Of a stretch of DNA of 64,000 nt, positions 26,493 to 34,396 are shown piece after piece. The translations under genes were made by a program, and so were the position numbers. Each line of letters begins with the position of its first letter. Positions within the stretch are counted from its first letter, which is position 1. This stretch comes from CAVPGP01 sp963718065 (GTDB taxonomy: Bacteria > Actinomycetota > Thermoleophilia > Gaiellales > Gaiellaceae): positions 1 through 64,000 of the forward strand of contig CAVQYE010000019.1 in assembly GCA_963718065.1 (NCBI GenBank), read 5' to 3'. The notes below the pieces were generated by a model that ran no database searches, was not told where the DNA came from, and was given only the letters and a program-made list of their open reading frames with translations.

Positions 26493-26777
26493 GTGCCTTC
26501 AGGCTCGAGGAAGACCGCGTTGAGACATACCGCTGAGCTTGGCCGCCGCATCGAGGCGGCGATCGAAGCCGCCGAGCAGAAGCCGCTCGTGCGACTCGTG
26601 CGCGAGGATGTCGTCGGGCGTGTCGTGGTGTTCGCGACCGTGGCGCTGGCGTGGTTCGCGCTCGGCCTGCTGGATCTCCGGATCGCCTTGCTGGCGATCG
26701 CCTGCGGCGCCGTGACGACGTTGCGTCTGAAGCGGCTGCCGCCGGCGGACGCTCCGGATCCTGACGACTGGTTGTAG
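26493..26777 (+). CDS. Small membrane protein, unknown
   Basis: A 94-residue protein. The GTG at 26493 is chosen because AAGGAG lies nine bases upstream; the frame is open to an ATG at 26445. The N-terminal half is soluble and charged (ALRHTAELGRRIEAAIEAAEQKPLVRLVREDVVG) and the C-terminal half has one or two membrane spans (RVVVFATVALAWFALGLLDLRIALLAIACGAVTTL), ending in an acidic tail PDPDDWL. No family recognised. Confidence 0.65.
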   Translation: MPSGSRKTALRHTAELGRRIEAAIEAAEQKPLVRLVREDVVGRVVVFATVALAWFALGLLDLRIALLAIACGAVTTLRLKRLPPADAPDPDDWL

Positions 26778-26801
26778 AACCCACGGTATCCTGGGTCGGA
26801 A

Positions 26802-26875
26802 CGGGGAGTGGCGTAGCCTGGTAGCGCGCTCGGCTGGGGGCCGAGAGGTCGCGAGTTCGAATCTCGCCTCCCCGA
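26802..26875 (+). tRNA. tRNA-Pro (anticodon GGG)
   Basis: A 74-base cloverleaf: acceptor stem CGGGGAG/CTCCCCG, D-arm with AGCCTGGTAGCGC, anticodon stem CTCGG/CCGAG closing the loop CTGGGGG with anticodon GGG, and T-arm GCGAG TTCGAAT CTCGC. The discriminator base is A. No CCA is encoded, so the cca product must add it. It reads CCC and, by wobble, CCU codons. Confidence 0.95.
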
Positions 26876-26941
26876 TTCACCACTGTTCCAGCTGGACGCC
26901 GATCGGGGGAAGATCGGAGGCCCCGGCGCCGTCCGGAAGGC

Positions 26942-27316
26942 ATGGCGACACCACTCGAGGCGCGGGTGTGGCTCGGCACGAAAGGCCGGTACAACCCGCT
27001 GCAACAGTACGCCCTCGGCGTTCTCCGCCTGGACGGGGACGCGCTCACGTTCGCCGGCGACCACGGCGAGACGCTGGCGACGACGCTGTCGGAGGCACGG
27101 CTCGCATTCCCGCTCTCGATGACCGGCACCGGGTTCGCCCTGACCGTGAACGGCAAGACGGCGTACGTCTGGTTCTACGACCCGTTCGCGGGGCGCTCGA
27201 CGCTCCTCGAGGGCGGCGACCAGCAGGAGGCCCAGCTCGAAGGCGCGAAGGGCTGGTTCAAGGGGCGGAAGGCCGCCAAGCCGTGGCTGAAGACGCTGCG
27301 CGCGTCAGCCGCCTAG
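26942..27316 (+). CDS. Hypothetical protein, 124 aa
   Basis: A small soluble protein with a run of short beta-like segments (LEARVWLGTKGRYNPLQQYALGVLRLDGDALTFAGDHGETLATTL, AFPLSMTGTGFALTVNGKTAYVWFYDPF) and a basic C-terminal stretch (GWFKGRKAAKPWLKTLRASAA). The layout, an all-beta domain followed by an amphipathic helix, recalls PH-like/GRAM-like lipid-binding domains, but no motif confirms it. ATG start; 66 bases after the tRNA gene. A long perfect hairpin follows its stop. Confidence 0.65.
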   Translation: MATPLEARVWLGTKGRYNPLQQYALGVLRLDGDALTFAGDHGETLATTLSEARLAFPLSMTGTGFALTVNGKTAYVWFYDPFAGRSTLLEGGDQQEAQLEGAKGWFKGRKAAKPWLKTLRASAA

Positions 27317-27343
27317 CTCTACTTCGGTAACCGAGATGGGGGA

Positions 27344-27381
27344 GCGGCGGCTTCTGAGCCGTCGATCGTAGAAGCCGCCGC
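27344..27381. terminator. Perfect 12-bp inverted repeat, possible terminator
   Basis: GCGGCGGCTTCT at 27344 pairs perfectly with AGAAGCCGCCGC ending at 27381, with a 14-base loop. It begins 28 bases after the stop of the 26942 gene. There is no T-run, so if it is a terminator it would be of the T-less kind common in GC-rich actinobacteria. The remaining ~180 bp up to the next gene shows nothing else. Confidence 0.5.
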
Positions 27382-27560
27382 ACCAACCGCGACCCGGATT
27401 CTCCATCGGACTCCGATCTCCTTCCGCGGAGCGTCCCGCTTGCACCAGACGGGGTAGGCCCCGCGCGGCCGAGGATGAGCCGCTGGTCCCATTGTGCGCC
27501 GGCCGTGCACGGTGACATGATCAGCAGGCGGCCCCCCTCGCGCGACCTTTGCTCAGAAGA

Positions 27561-28577
27561 ATGCTCCGAATCCTCGTTGTCGCTGCCTGTCTGCTCGCGC
27601 TCACGGCTAGCAGCCCGCTTGCGCTCGGGCCTGGGACCGCGGGCGCCGCCAACCTGCCGGTTTCGATCTTCTATTACCCCTGGTACTCGACGGCCGCCCG
27701 CGACGGGGCCTACGTGCACTGGGCGCAGCGCGGGCATGCACCGCCGGCCGACATCGCGGCCGGCTTCTATCCCGCGCGCGGCCTCTACTCGAGCGCGGAC
27801 GTGCTCGTCGTCTCGCAGCAGATGCAGCAGATCGCCGGGATGGGGGTCGACCAGGTCTCGATCTCGTGGTGGGGCCGTGGCTCGGTGGAGGACCAGCGCC
27901 TGCCGCTCGTACTCGCCATCGCCAAGGCGCAGGGCCTCGACGCAGCGATTCACATCGAGCCGTACCGGGACCGGACTGCGGAGACCGTCGGAGCCGACAT
28001 CGCCTACCTCGAAGGGCTCGGCGTCAAGGCCTTCTACGTCTACCAGCCGCAGGACACACCGGCTGCCGACTGGGCGGCGATGAACGCCTCGCTGACCGGC
28101 GTGACCGTGCTGGCGCAGACGGGGCTTGCGGGCCTTGCCGCCGCGGGCGGGTTCGACGGCCTCTACACGTACGACCTGATGACCTTCGGCGGCTCGTCGT
28201 TCGGGCGCGTCTGCACGGCGGCCCATGCGAAGCAGCTTCTCTGTGCGCCCTCAGTCGGCCCCGGCTACGACGCGCGCCGCGGCTCGGGAGACCCACGGGT
28301 GAAGCCGCGGCGGCACGGAGCGACCTACGACGCGATGTGGCGCTCGCTCGTGCGCTCCGGCGCGGACGGGGTCACGATCACGAGCTTCAACGAGTGGCAC
28401 GAGGGCACGCAGATCGAGCCGGCCGCCTCGCGCCATCGCCAGGGCGCCTACCACTACGCGACCTACGACGGCGCCTGGGGGCTGCACGGCGCGTCGGCCG
28501 AGCGGGCGTACCTCGACCGCACCGCGTGGTGGGTGGGCCGCTACGCGCTGCTGCGCGACCTCGGCCGCATGTCATGA
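27561..28577 (+). CDS. Secreted GH99-like (endo-alpha-mannosidase-type) protein
   Basis: A ~338-residue exported protein. The N-terminus MLRILVVAACLLALTASSPLAL is a signal peptide. The mature part matches the GH99/GH71-like TIM barrel: LPVSIFYYPWYST, DVLVVSQQMQQIAGMGVDQVSISWWG, AIHIEPYRDRTAE, and the catalytic-region motif GVTITSFNEWHEGTQIEPA near the C-terminus. GH99 enzymes cleave alpha-mannosides or similar glycans from within; bacterial members often act on environmental mannans. ATG 27561 is chosen; a TTG at 27549 in frame is possible. No neighbouring transport genes. Convergent with hutF-like gene, overlapping by about six bases. Confidence 0.82.
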   Translation: MLRILVVAACLLALTASSPLALGPGTAGAANLPVSIFYYPWYSTAARDGAYVHWAQRGHAPPADIAAGFYPARGLYSSADVLVVSQQMQQIAGMGVDQVSISWWGRGSVEDQRLPLVLAIAKAQGLDAAIHIEPYRDRTAETVGADIAYLEGLGVKAFYVYQPQDTPAADWAAMNASLTGVTVLAQTGLAGLAAAGGFDGLYTYDLMTFGGSSFGRVCTAAHAKQLLCAPSVGPGYDARRGSGDPRVKPRRHGATYDAMWRSLVRSGADGVTITSFNEWHEGTQIEPAASRHRQGAYHYATYDGAWGLHGASAERAYLDRTAWWVGRYALLRDLGRMS

Positions 28578-29576
28578 GCTGAGCACGTCGGCCGAGCAGC
28601 CGAAGAGCAGCGCCTCGTGGACGTCCGCCTCGGCCACACCCCGCAGCTGCGGGTGCGCGAGGTCGACGTGCACATCGGCCCACTCGTCCAGACCGAGCGC
28701 CGCAGCGCCCTCGTCGGCGCCGAAGCAGAGAAGAGACCCGGGCGAGATGACGTTGCGCTTGCCGGTCTGGCGGCGCGCGATCCCTTCCAGCTCGCGCAGC
28801 TCCTCCAGCGGGTCGATGCGCACATTCGAGTCGGAGCCGATGCACATGCCGATGCCGCGGTGGCAGATCCGAGCCACCGGCACGAAGCCGTCGCCGAGGT
28901 TCGCCTCGGTCGTCGGGCAGACGCAGATCCGCGCGCCCGCGTCGCGGAGCAGGTCGAGCTCGTGGCCGTCGGCGTGCGTCGCGTGGACGACGGTCGTGCG
29001 GGGGCCCAGGCACCCGGAGCGGGCAAGCAGCTCGATCGGGCGGACGCCGTGCTCTGCCAGGCACTCGTCGATCTCCCGCGGCTGCTCGTCGGCGTGCACG
29101 TGCAGGACGAGACCGTCGCGCTCCGCGTAGGCGCCGAGCTCCTCCAGCCACTCGGCAGGGCAGGCGCGCACGGAGTGGGGGGCAACGCCGACCGCGATGC
29201 CCTCCGTGCGGAGCGTCTCGACCTCCCGCAGGTACTCGGCGACTGACGCCTGCCGAAAGCGAGGCGCGCCGCCGCGGGCATACGCGGCGTAGAGGATCAC
29301 GAGTCGGACGCCGGCCTCCGCGGCTGCCTCGGCCGCGGCGCGCGCCTCATCCAGCCCGAGATAGTGGAACTCGCCCACGGCCGTGTAGCCCGCGGCGAGC
29401 ATCTCTCGATAGACCTCGACGTACTCGCGGCGCACCGTCTCGGGCGTCTGGCGCTCCGCCTCGGCGATCATCACGTCGCGCCAGGCCCAGAAGTCCGCGC
29501 CCTCCGCGCGGCCGCGCAGCGCGCGTTGGAACGCATGCGAGTGGGCGTTGACGAAGCCCGGCAGCGTGAACGTCAT
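28572..29576 (-). CDS. hutF: Formimidoylglutamate deiminase-like amidohydrolase (HutF), short N-terminus
   Basis: A 334-residue metal-dependent amidohydrolase. LPGFVNAHSHAFQRALRG carries the HxH metal motif, TAVGEFHYLG follows, HVHADEQPREIDECLAEHG contains the third metal His and the HutF-type Glu, VVHATHAD the fourth His, and IGSDSNVRIDPLEELRELE the catalytic Asp. HutF converts N-formimidoyl-L-glutamate to N-formylglutamate in histidine degradation. Typical HutF is ~450 residues; here the N-terminal beta-sandwich half (~60 residues) before the barrel is missing, as the ATG gives MTFTLPGF. Start overlaps the stop of the upstream gene (ATGA). Activity on formiminoglutamate is inferred. Confidence 0.8.
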   Translation of the reverse strand: MTFTLPGFVNAHSHAFQRALRGRAEGADFWAWRDVMIAEAERQTPETVRREYVEVYREMLAAGYTAVGEFHYLGLDEARAAAEAAAEAGVRLVILYAAYARGGAPRFRQASVAEYLREVETLRTEGIAVGVAPHSVRACPAEWLEELGAYAERDGLVLHVHADEQPREIDECLAEHGVRPIELLARSGCLGPRTTVVHATHADGHELDLLRDAGARICVCPTTEANLGDGFVPVARICHRGIGMCIGSDSNVRIDPLEELRELEGIARRQTGKRNVISPGSLLCFGADEGAAALGLDEWADVHVDLAHPQLRGVAEADVHEALLFGCSADVLSS

Positions 29577-30421
29577 CCGGCGAGCCGTTCCGTGCCGACG
29601 CCGCTGATCAGCAGGCGCTCCTTGCGGTTGGAGAGAAGGCGCTGCGTCCAGTCGACGAAGCCGCCGTCGACGACGTTCATCCCGTCCGCGTCGATGCTGA
29701 AGCTCGCGCCGGTGTAGTAACCGCGTCCACTCGTCCGCTCGTCGTCGAGCCGCGCGTCCGGGATCTGCTCCACGACCGGCCGGAAGCGCTCCTCGAGCGG
29801 CGTCAGGCTCACCTCTGCGTCGATCGCCAGCGCCGCAAGGAGCCGGGCGTAGAAGGCGAGGTGCTCCCTCAGAGCGGCGAGCTCGAACTCCGGTCCCCGG
29901 CCGGCACTCGCCAGCCCGAGCAGGGCGAAATGCGCCGCCGAGGACGGGTCGTCGTACGCCTGGCCGCGCAGCATGCGGTGGAACGCGGCGAGGCGGACGA
30001 CCGGAGCGCCCGATTGCCGCCGGAGCGCGCACTCGAGCGCCAGGACGTTCGTCGAGTCGCTGACGACCTCGCTGCCGCGCACCGTCGACACGGTCAGGTT
30101 CTGGCTCAGCCCGCCGAGCGTGGTGACGACGCCGAAGGGCGCAACCGGCGACAGCTCCAGCAGCTCGAATCCATCTGGGAGCGACTCGGCCGCGAGGCGC
30201 TCGACCTCCCGGAGCCGAACGTGATCGACTGCGGCGGGCCTGACGAAGCGGTCCTCCCGGTACTGACGGAGCACGTCGGCCGGCGACACGCTCCCCGCGC
30301 GCCGCCCTGCGACCGCCAGCAGCAGCGAGCGCAGGTCCGTCGCGGTGAGACCCGCGAGCCGCTCGACGACGCCCGGAAGCCCGGCCTCGCGCTCGATCCG
30401 CTCCACGATCCGGTCGCCCAT
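29573..30421 (-). CDS. Unknown protein with class II aaRS/HisZ-like C-terminus
   Basis: A 282-residue protein coupled to hutF by a four-base overlap. The N-terminal ~70 residues (VERLAGLTATDLRSLLLAVAGRRAGSVSPADVL) are helical; then VERLAAESLPDGFELLELSPVAPFGVVTTLGGLSQNL, an extended middle, and a C-terminal GRGYYTGASFSIDADG...VVDGGFVDW...LISGVGTERL. The GYYTG, GG and G.ERL pattern resembles the catalytic core of HisRS/HisZ (class II synthetase-like) proteins. No motif 2 arginine could be assigned with certainty. It may be a synthetase-derived regulator or transferase; the link with histidine degradation is by neighbourhood only. Confidence 0.55.
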   Translation of the reverse strand: MGDRIVERIEREAGLPGVVERLAGLTATDLRSLLLAVAGRRAGSVSPADVLRQYREDRFVRPAAVDHVRLREVERLAAESLPDGFELLELSPVAPFGVVTTLGGLSQNLTVSTVRGSEVVSDSTNVLALECALRRQSGAPVVRLAAFHRMLRGQAYDDPSSAAHFALLGLASAGRGPEFELAALREHLAFYARLLAALAIDAEVSLTPLEERFRPVVEQIPDARLDDERTSGRGYYTGASFSIDADGMNVVDGGFVDWTQRLLSNRKERLLISGVGTERLAG

Positions 30422-30516
30422 CGGTGGAGCGAAGCTAGCACCCGAGACGCCCAGGGACGCGAGGAGCGAACGCCGCCTGGAGGTACCGAAGCCGGTGGGG
30501 ACGTATCCTTCGCCGC

Positions 30517-31068
30517 ATGGCGAGCCGTGCCGTTCCCGCGCCGTTGGCGCAGCTTCCGAATGCGCTGACGATTTTCCGGCTGGTGCTGATCCCGGTCTTC
30601 GTCTTCCTGATCGCGACCTCGGACGACGGGCTCAGCTGGCCGGCGGCGATCGTCTTCGGGATCGCAGGCGTCACCGACCAGATTGACGGGTACCTCGCGC
30701 GCCGCTGGCACGTCGAGTCCGCGTTCGGCAAGATCGCCGATCCGCTCGCCGACCGGCTGATGATCGACGCGGCGGTGCTGCTGCTCGTCCTCCAGCACCA
30801 GCGCCTGCCCTGGGTGGCGCTGCTGATCCCCGCGCGCGATGTCGTGCTCATGCTCGGCTACAAGCTCGTCGCGGACCGGGGCTACGACTTCCAGGTGAAC
30901 ATGATCGGCAAGGTCGCGACCTGGCTGCTCTACCTGGGCACGGGCTGCGTGATGGTGACCGGGAAGGGCACCGACTGGCCGCGGTGGATCTTCTGGGCCG
31001 GCTTCATCCTCGCGATCGTGGCCCTGCTTCAGTACGTGATCAAGGCGAAGCGGGAAGTGAAGACGTGA
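30517..31068 (+). CDS. pgsA: CDP-alcohol phosphatidyltransferase (PgsA-like)
   Basis: A 183-residue membrane enzyme. The defining motif D-x2-D-G-x2-A-R-x8-G-x3-D-x3-D is visible in TDQIDGYLARRWHVESAFG followed by KIADPLADR, along with about five hydrophobic spans and the N-terminal LPNALTIFRLVLIPVFVFL. Such enzymes condense CDP-diacylglycerol with an alcohol, most likely glycerol-3-phosphate here. Position upstream of FHA and MerR genes parallels the mycobacterial pgsA2 - garA - ftsR region. GTGA overlap with the next gene. Confidence 0.9.
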   Translation: MASRAVPAPLAQLPNALTIFRLVLIPVFVFLIATSDDGLSWPAAIVFGIAGVTDQIDGYLARRWHVESAFGKIADPLADRLMIDAAVLLLVLQHQRLPWVALLIPARDVVLMLGYKLVADRGYDFQVNMIGKVATWLLYLGTGCVMVTGKGTDWPRWIFWAGFILAIVALLQYVIKAKREVKT

Positions 31069-33584
31069 AGGCCGTCGTCATGGCCGGCGGCGAGGGGACG
31101 CGGCTTCGCCCGCTCACCTCGAACCAGCCGAAGCCGATGGTGCCGATCGTCGGCAAGCCGTGCATGGAGCACATCATCGAGCTGCTCCGCGACCACGGGC
31201 TGAGCGACGTCATCGTCACGGTGGCGTTCCTGCCGCAGGCCATCCGGAGCTACTTCGGGAACGGCGACACGCTCGGGGTCAACATCGAGTACTCCGTCGA
31301 GGAGAGCCCGCTCGGCACCGCCGGCTCGGTGCGGCTCGCGAGCGAGAAGCTCGACGAGACGTTCCTCGTCATCTCCGGTGACGCGCTGTGCGACGTCGAC
31401 CTCTCGAAGCTGATCGAGGCCCACCGTGAGAAAGGCTCGGCCGTCACGATCGGCCTCGTCTCCGTCGACAACCCGCTCGAGTTCGGGATCGTCGTCACCG
31501 ACGACGATGGCCGGATCGAGCGATTCCTGGAGAAGCCGTCCTGGGGTCAGGTCTTCTCGGACACGATCAACACCGGCATCTACGTGATCGAGCCCGAGGT
31601 TCTGCGCCACATCCCGACCGATCGCCCGTACGACTTCTCGAAGGAGCTCTTCCCGCTCCTGCTCGAGATGGGCCGCCCGATGTACGGACACGTGATGGAG
31701 GGCTACTGGCAGGACATCGGCAACCTCGACCAGTACCGGCAGGCGAACTTCGACGCTCTCGACGAGCGCGTGCGCCTGAACATTCCGGGTCTCCGGCTTC
31801 GCGGCAACGTCTGGATCGGCGAGGGCGTCGAGGTGGACGACCTCGACGGGGTGGAGGGGCCGGCGTTCATCGGCAACTACTGCCGCGTCTCGCCCGAGGC
31901 GCGTGTCGACCCGTACTCCGTGCTCGGCGCCAGCGTGACGCTGCGCGAGCGGGCCCTGACGGCGCGTGCGGTGATCGACGGCGGCTCGCACATCGGGCGC
32001 TCGTCGATCGTCGAGGGCGCGATCCTCGGACGCAACTGCGACATCCGCTCGCACGTACGGATCCACGAGGGCGTCGCGATCGGTGACGAGGTGACGATCG
32101 GCGCCGAGAGCGTGATCCTGCCCGGCGTCCGCATCTACCCGTACAAGGAGGTCGAGACGGGGGCGCAGATCCACGAGAGCCTGATCTGGGAGTCGAGGGC
32201 GTCGTCGCGCCTCTTCGGGAAGGACGGCGTGGCGGGGCTCGTCAACGTCGACCTGACCCCGGAGATCGCCGTCCGCTTCGCCACGGCGCTCGGCACGGCG
32301 CTGAAGCGTGGAGCACGGGTCGTCGCGAGCCGGGAGGGGCCGCCGGCGTGCCGCATGATCAAGCGGGCGGTGATCACCGGCCTGACCTCGACGGGAGTCG
32401 ACGTCCACGACCTGCACGCCTTGCCCGCGGCAATCGGGCGCCACGTGCTGAAGACCCAGGGCTACGAGGCCGGCTTCCATGTCGGAGTCAGCTCCAGCGA
32501 TCCCGAGGTCGTCCGGATCAGCCTCTTCGAGCCGCCCGGCGTCGTGGCCGGCGCGGCGCTCGAGAAGGAGATCGAGAAGCACTTCACGCGTCAGGAGCTG
32601 CGGCGCGCGGCGTTCTCGGAGGTCGGCTCGATCAACTATCCGGCCCGCGCCCGAGAGGGGTACGCCGCCGACCTGCTCGCGTCGGTCGATGTGGCGAGCA
32701 TCCGCGAGCGCGGCTTCAGGATCGTCGTCGACTACGGCTACTCGGCCGCCTCGACCGTGCTGCCGACGCTGCTCGGCCCCCTCGGCGTCGAAGCTGTGAC
32801 GGCACATCCGTACGAGTCGGAGCCCCCCGGCGGCGCGGTGACGCGCCTGCGGGAGACCCTCGGGCAGGCGAAGCGCCTCGTCAGCGCCGTCGCGGCCGAC
32901 TTCGGAGTCGTCTTCGACCGCGCGGCAGAGCGGCTCTACGTGATCGACGAGGGCGGTCGCGAGATCCCGGTCGACCGGGCGCTGCTCCTCTTCCTCCGGC
33001 TGGTGGGCTCGACGGGCCGCACCGGCCGCGTCGCGCTGCCCGTCACCGTAACGAGCCTCGCCGACGAGCTGTTGCGGGACAGCGGCCTCGAGCTGATCCG
33101 CACGCCGCACTCCCTCGCCGAGCTGACACAGGCCGCCTCCGAGGAAGGCGTGATCTTCGCCGGCGCGGTCGGGGGCGGCTACGTCTTTCCGGAGTTCCTG
33201 CCCGCCTACGACGCGGTGGCGAGCCTCTGCAAGCTCCTGGAGCTGCTGGCGCCGGTCCAGCAGCCCCTCTCGGGCCTCGTCGCCGAGCTGCCGCGGTCGA
33301 ACCTCATCCACCGCCAGCTCCCGTGCCCGTGGAGCCAGAAGGGGCTCGTGATGCGCGTCCTGAACGAGCGGCTCGCCGGCCGCGAGCTCGACCTGCTCGA
33401 CGGGATCAAGCTCTTCGACGAGCGCGGCTGGGTCCAGGTGCTGCCGGACCCGGACGAGCCGGTGATCCATCTCTACGCCGAGGGACGGAGCGAAGACGAG
33501 TCCGCCGCGCTCGAGGCCGAGATGCGCGAGCAGATCGAGGAGATCACGGCGCCGGCAGAGCAGGAAGCGCCCGTCGGAACTTGA
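31065..33584 (+). CDS. Nucleotidyltransferase - left-handed beta-helix - phosphosugar mutase fusion
   Basis: An 839-residue three-part protein. Residues ~1-235 are a sugar-phosphate nucleotidyltransferase with KAVVMAGGEGTRLRPLT, QPKPMVPIVGKPC, ESPLGTAGS, VISGDALCD and GYWQDIGN. Residues ~245-380 are hexapeptide (left-handed beta-helix) repeats. Residues ~385-830 have the length and layout of phosphoglucomutase/phosphomannomutase. The annotation in actinobacteria is usually mannose-1-phosphate guanylyltransferase. In the mutase half the catalytic serine loop TASHNP is replaced by VSSSDPEVVR and the Mg-binding DGDGDR by VVFDRAAERLYV, so the second half is probably not an active mutase. GTG start overlaps pgsA. 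Confidence 0.85.
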   Translation: MKAVVMAGGEGTRLRPLTSNQPKPMVPIVGKPCMEHIIELLRDHGLSDVIVTVAFLPQAIRSYFGNGDTLGVNIEYSVEESPLGTAGSVRLASEKLDETFLVISGDALCDVDLSKLIEAHREKGSAVTIGLVSVDNPLEFGIVVTDDDGRIERFLEKPSWGQVFSDTINTGIYVIEPEVLRHIPTDRPYDFSKELFPLLLEMGRPMYGHVMEGYWQDIGNLDQYRQANFDALDERVRLNIPGLRLRGNVWIGEGVEVDDLDGVEGPAFIGNYCRVSPEARVDPYSVLGASVTLRERALTARAVIDGGSHIGRSSIVEGAILGRNCDIRSHVRIHEGVAIGDEVTIGAESVILPGVRIYPYKEVETGAQIHESLIWESRASSRLFGKDGVAGLVNVDLTPEIAVRFATALGTALKRGARVVASREGPPACRMIKRAVITGLTSTGVDVHDLHALPAAIGRHVLKTQGYEAGFHVGVSSSDPEVVRISLFEPPGVVAGAALEKEIEKHFTRQELRRAAFSEVGSINYPARAREGYAADLLASVDVASIRERGFRIVVDYGYSAASTVLPTLLGPLGVEAVTAHPYESEPPGGAVTRLRETLGQAKRLVSAVAADFGVVFDRAAERLYVIDEGGREIPVDRALLLFLRLVGSTGRTGRVALPVTVTSLADELLRDSGLELIRTPHSLAELTQAASEEGVIFAGAVGGGYVFPEFLPAYDAVASLCKLLELLAPVQQPLSGLVAELPRSNLIHRQLPCPWSQKGLVMRVLNERLAGRELDLLDGIKLFDERGWVQVLPDPDEPVIHLYAEGRSEDESAALEAEMREQIEEITAPAEQEAPVGT

Positions 33585-33643
33585 AATCTCAAGTTGAGGT
33601 TGACCCTTCGCGGAACCTCATGCACACTTGAGAGGCCCAGTCA

Positions 33644-33910
33644 GTGAACAGCCCGAACGAAAGGCTTGCTTTGGAACTGCTGCCCGATCTCGCCTCGATC
33701 TCCGATCACGACCTGAAGCACATGATCGGCGACCTGGAGGCACAGGAGCGCGAAGTCTCGTACCAGCGCCGGATCCTGCACGGCAAGATCGACATCCTGC
33801 GCGCCGAGCTCGTCTCACGCCTGAAGGAATCCGGCGGCAAGAGCGTCCTCGACCAGGTGGACGTCGACCGGCTGACCGAGATCCTGACGGGCAAAGCCGC
33901 CCCGGAATGA
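33644..33910 (+). CDS. RsiG-like c-di-GMP-binding anti-sigma factor candidate
   Basis: An 88-residue, almost wholly helical protein. The segment EREVSYQRRILHGKID fits E-x3-S-x2-R-x3-[Q]-x3-D, the c-di-GMP-binding motif of RsiG, with His in the Gln position. RsiG holds the WhiG sigma factor inactive when bound to c-di-GMP; Streptomyces RsiG has two motif copies, Rubrobacter RsiG one copy and works as a homodimer. This protein has one copy, so the Rubrobacter mode is expected. Before the motif comes LASISDHDLKHMIGDLEAQ, after it LRAELVSRLKESGG. Overlaps the FHA gene by four bases. No WhiG-type sigma is in the window. Assignment rests on the motif and length. Confidence 0.72.
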   Translation: MNSPNERLALELLPDLASISDHDLKHMIGDLEAQEREVSYQRRILHGKIDILRAELVSRLKESGGKSVLDQVDVDRLTEILTGKAAPE

Positions 33911-34365
33911 GCCATGTCTACTGTCCGGAATGCGGCTTCCAGAATCCCGAAGCCGCGAACTACTGCGCGCGCTGTGGCGCGCATCTGACTCCGGGCGAGG
34001 CCGGCGACGTGACGCAGACTTTCGATCCGGGCGAGCTGGAGGAGACGGACACGGCGCTCGAAGATGCGCTGGAAGGACCGGCTCTCGTTGTCCGCTCGGG
34101 CGGCGGCAGAGCGGGGGAGAGCTTCCTGGCGAGCGGCGAGCGCACGTCGATCGGCCGCTCGCCCGATTGCGACATCTTCCTCGACGACGTCACGGTCTCG
34201 AGAAAGCACGCGGTGCTCGTCACCGAGGGCGGCGCATTCCGCATCGAGGACCAGGGGTCGCTGAACGGGACGTTCGTCAACCGCAAGCGCATCGAGAGCG
34301 CTCAGCTGGAGAACGGGGACGAGGTGCAGGTCGGCAAGTACCGGCTCACCTTCCTGGCGAAATGA
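33907..34365 (+). CDS. Zinc-ribbon FHA-domain protein (GarA-like)
   Basis: A 152-residue protein with an N-terminal zinc ribbon (YCPECGFQNPEAANYCARCG; two Cys pairs) and a C-terminal phosphothreonine-binding FHA domain (ERTSIGRSPDCDIFLDDVTVSRKHAVL, then QGSLNGTFVNRKRI). Between them is an acidic linker with TQTFDP, near where GarA/OdhI carry the threonines phosphorylated by PknB/PknG. GarA switches 2-oxoglutarate metabolism. The order FHA then MerR matches garA-ftsR in mycobacteria. Linker phosphorylation is inferred from position. Between this stop and the next start is a short triplicated GGCGAAATGAGAG-like repeat. Confidence 0.85.
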   Translation: MSHVYCPECGFQNPEAANYCARCGAHLTPGEAGDVTQTFDPGELEETDTALEDALEGPALVVRSGGGRAGESFLASGERTSIGRSPDCDIFLDDVTVSRKHAVLVTEGGAFRIEDQGSLNGTFVNRKRIESAQLENGDEVQVGKYRLTFLAK

Positions 34366-34396
34366 GAGGGCCTGGCGAAATGAGAGGTCCCGCGAA

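Noticed and set aside
31029..33470. 813-codon minus-strand frame opposite the nucleotidyltransferase fusion
   Set aside because: Antisense shadow; composition dominated by Arg, Asp, His, Val without motifs, while the plus strand has a full conserved protein.
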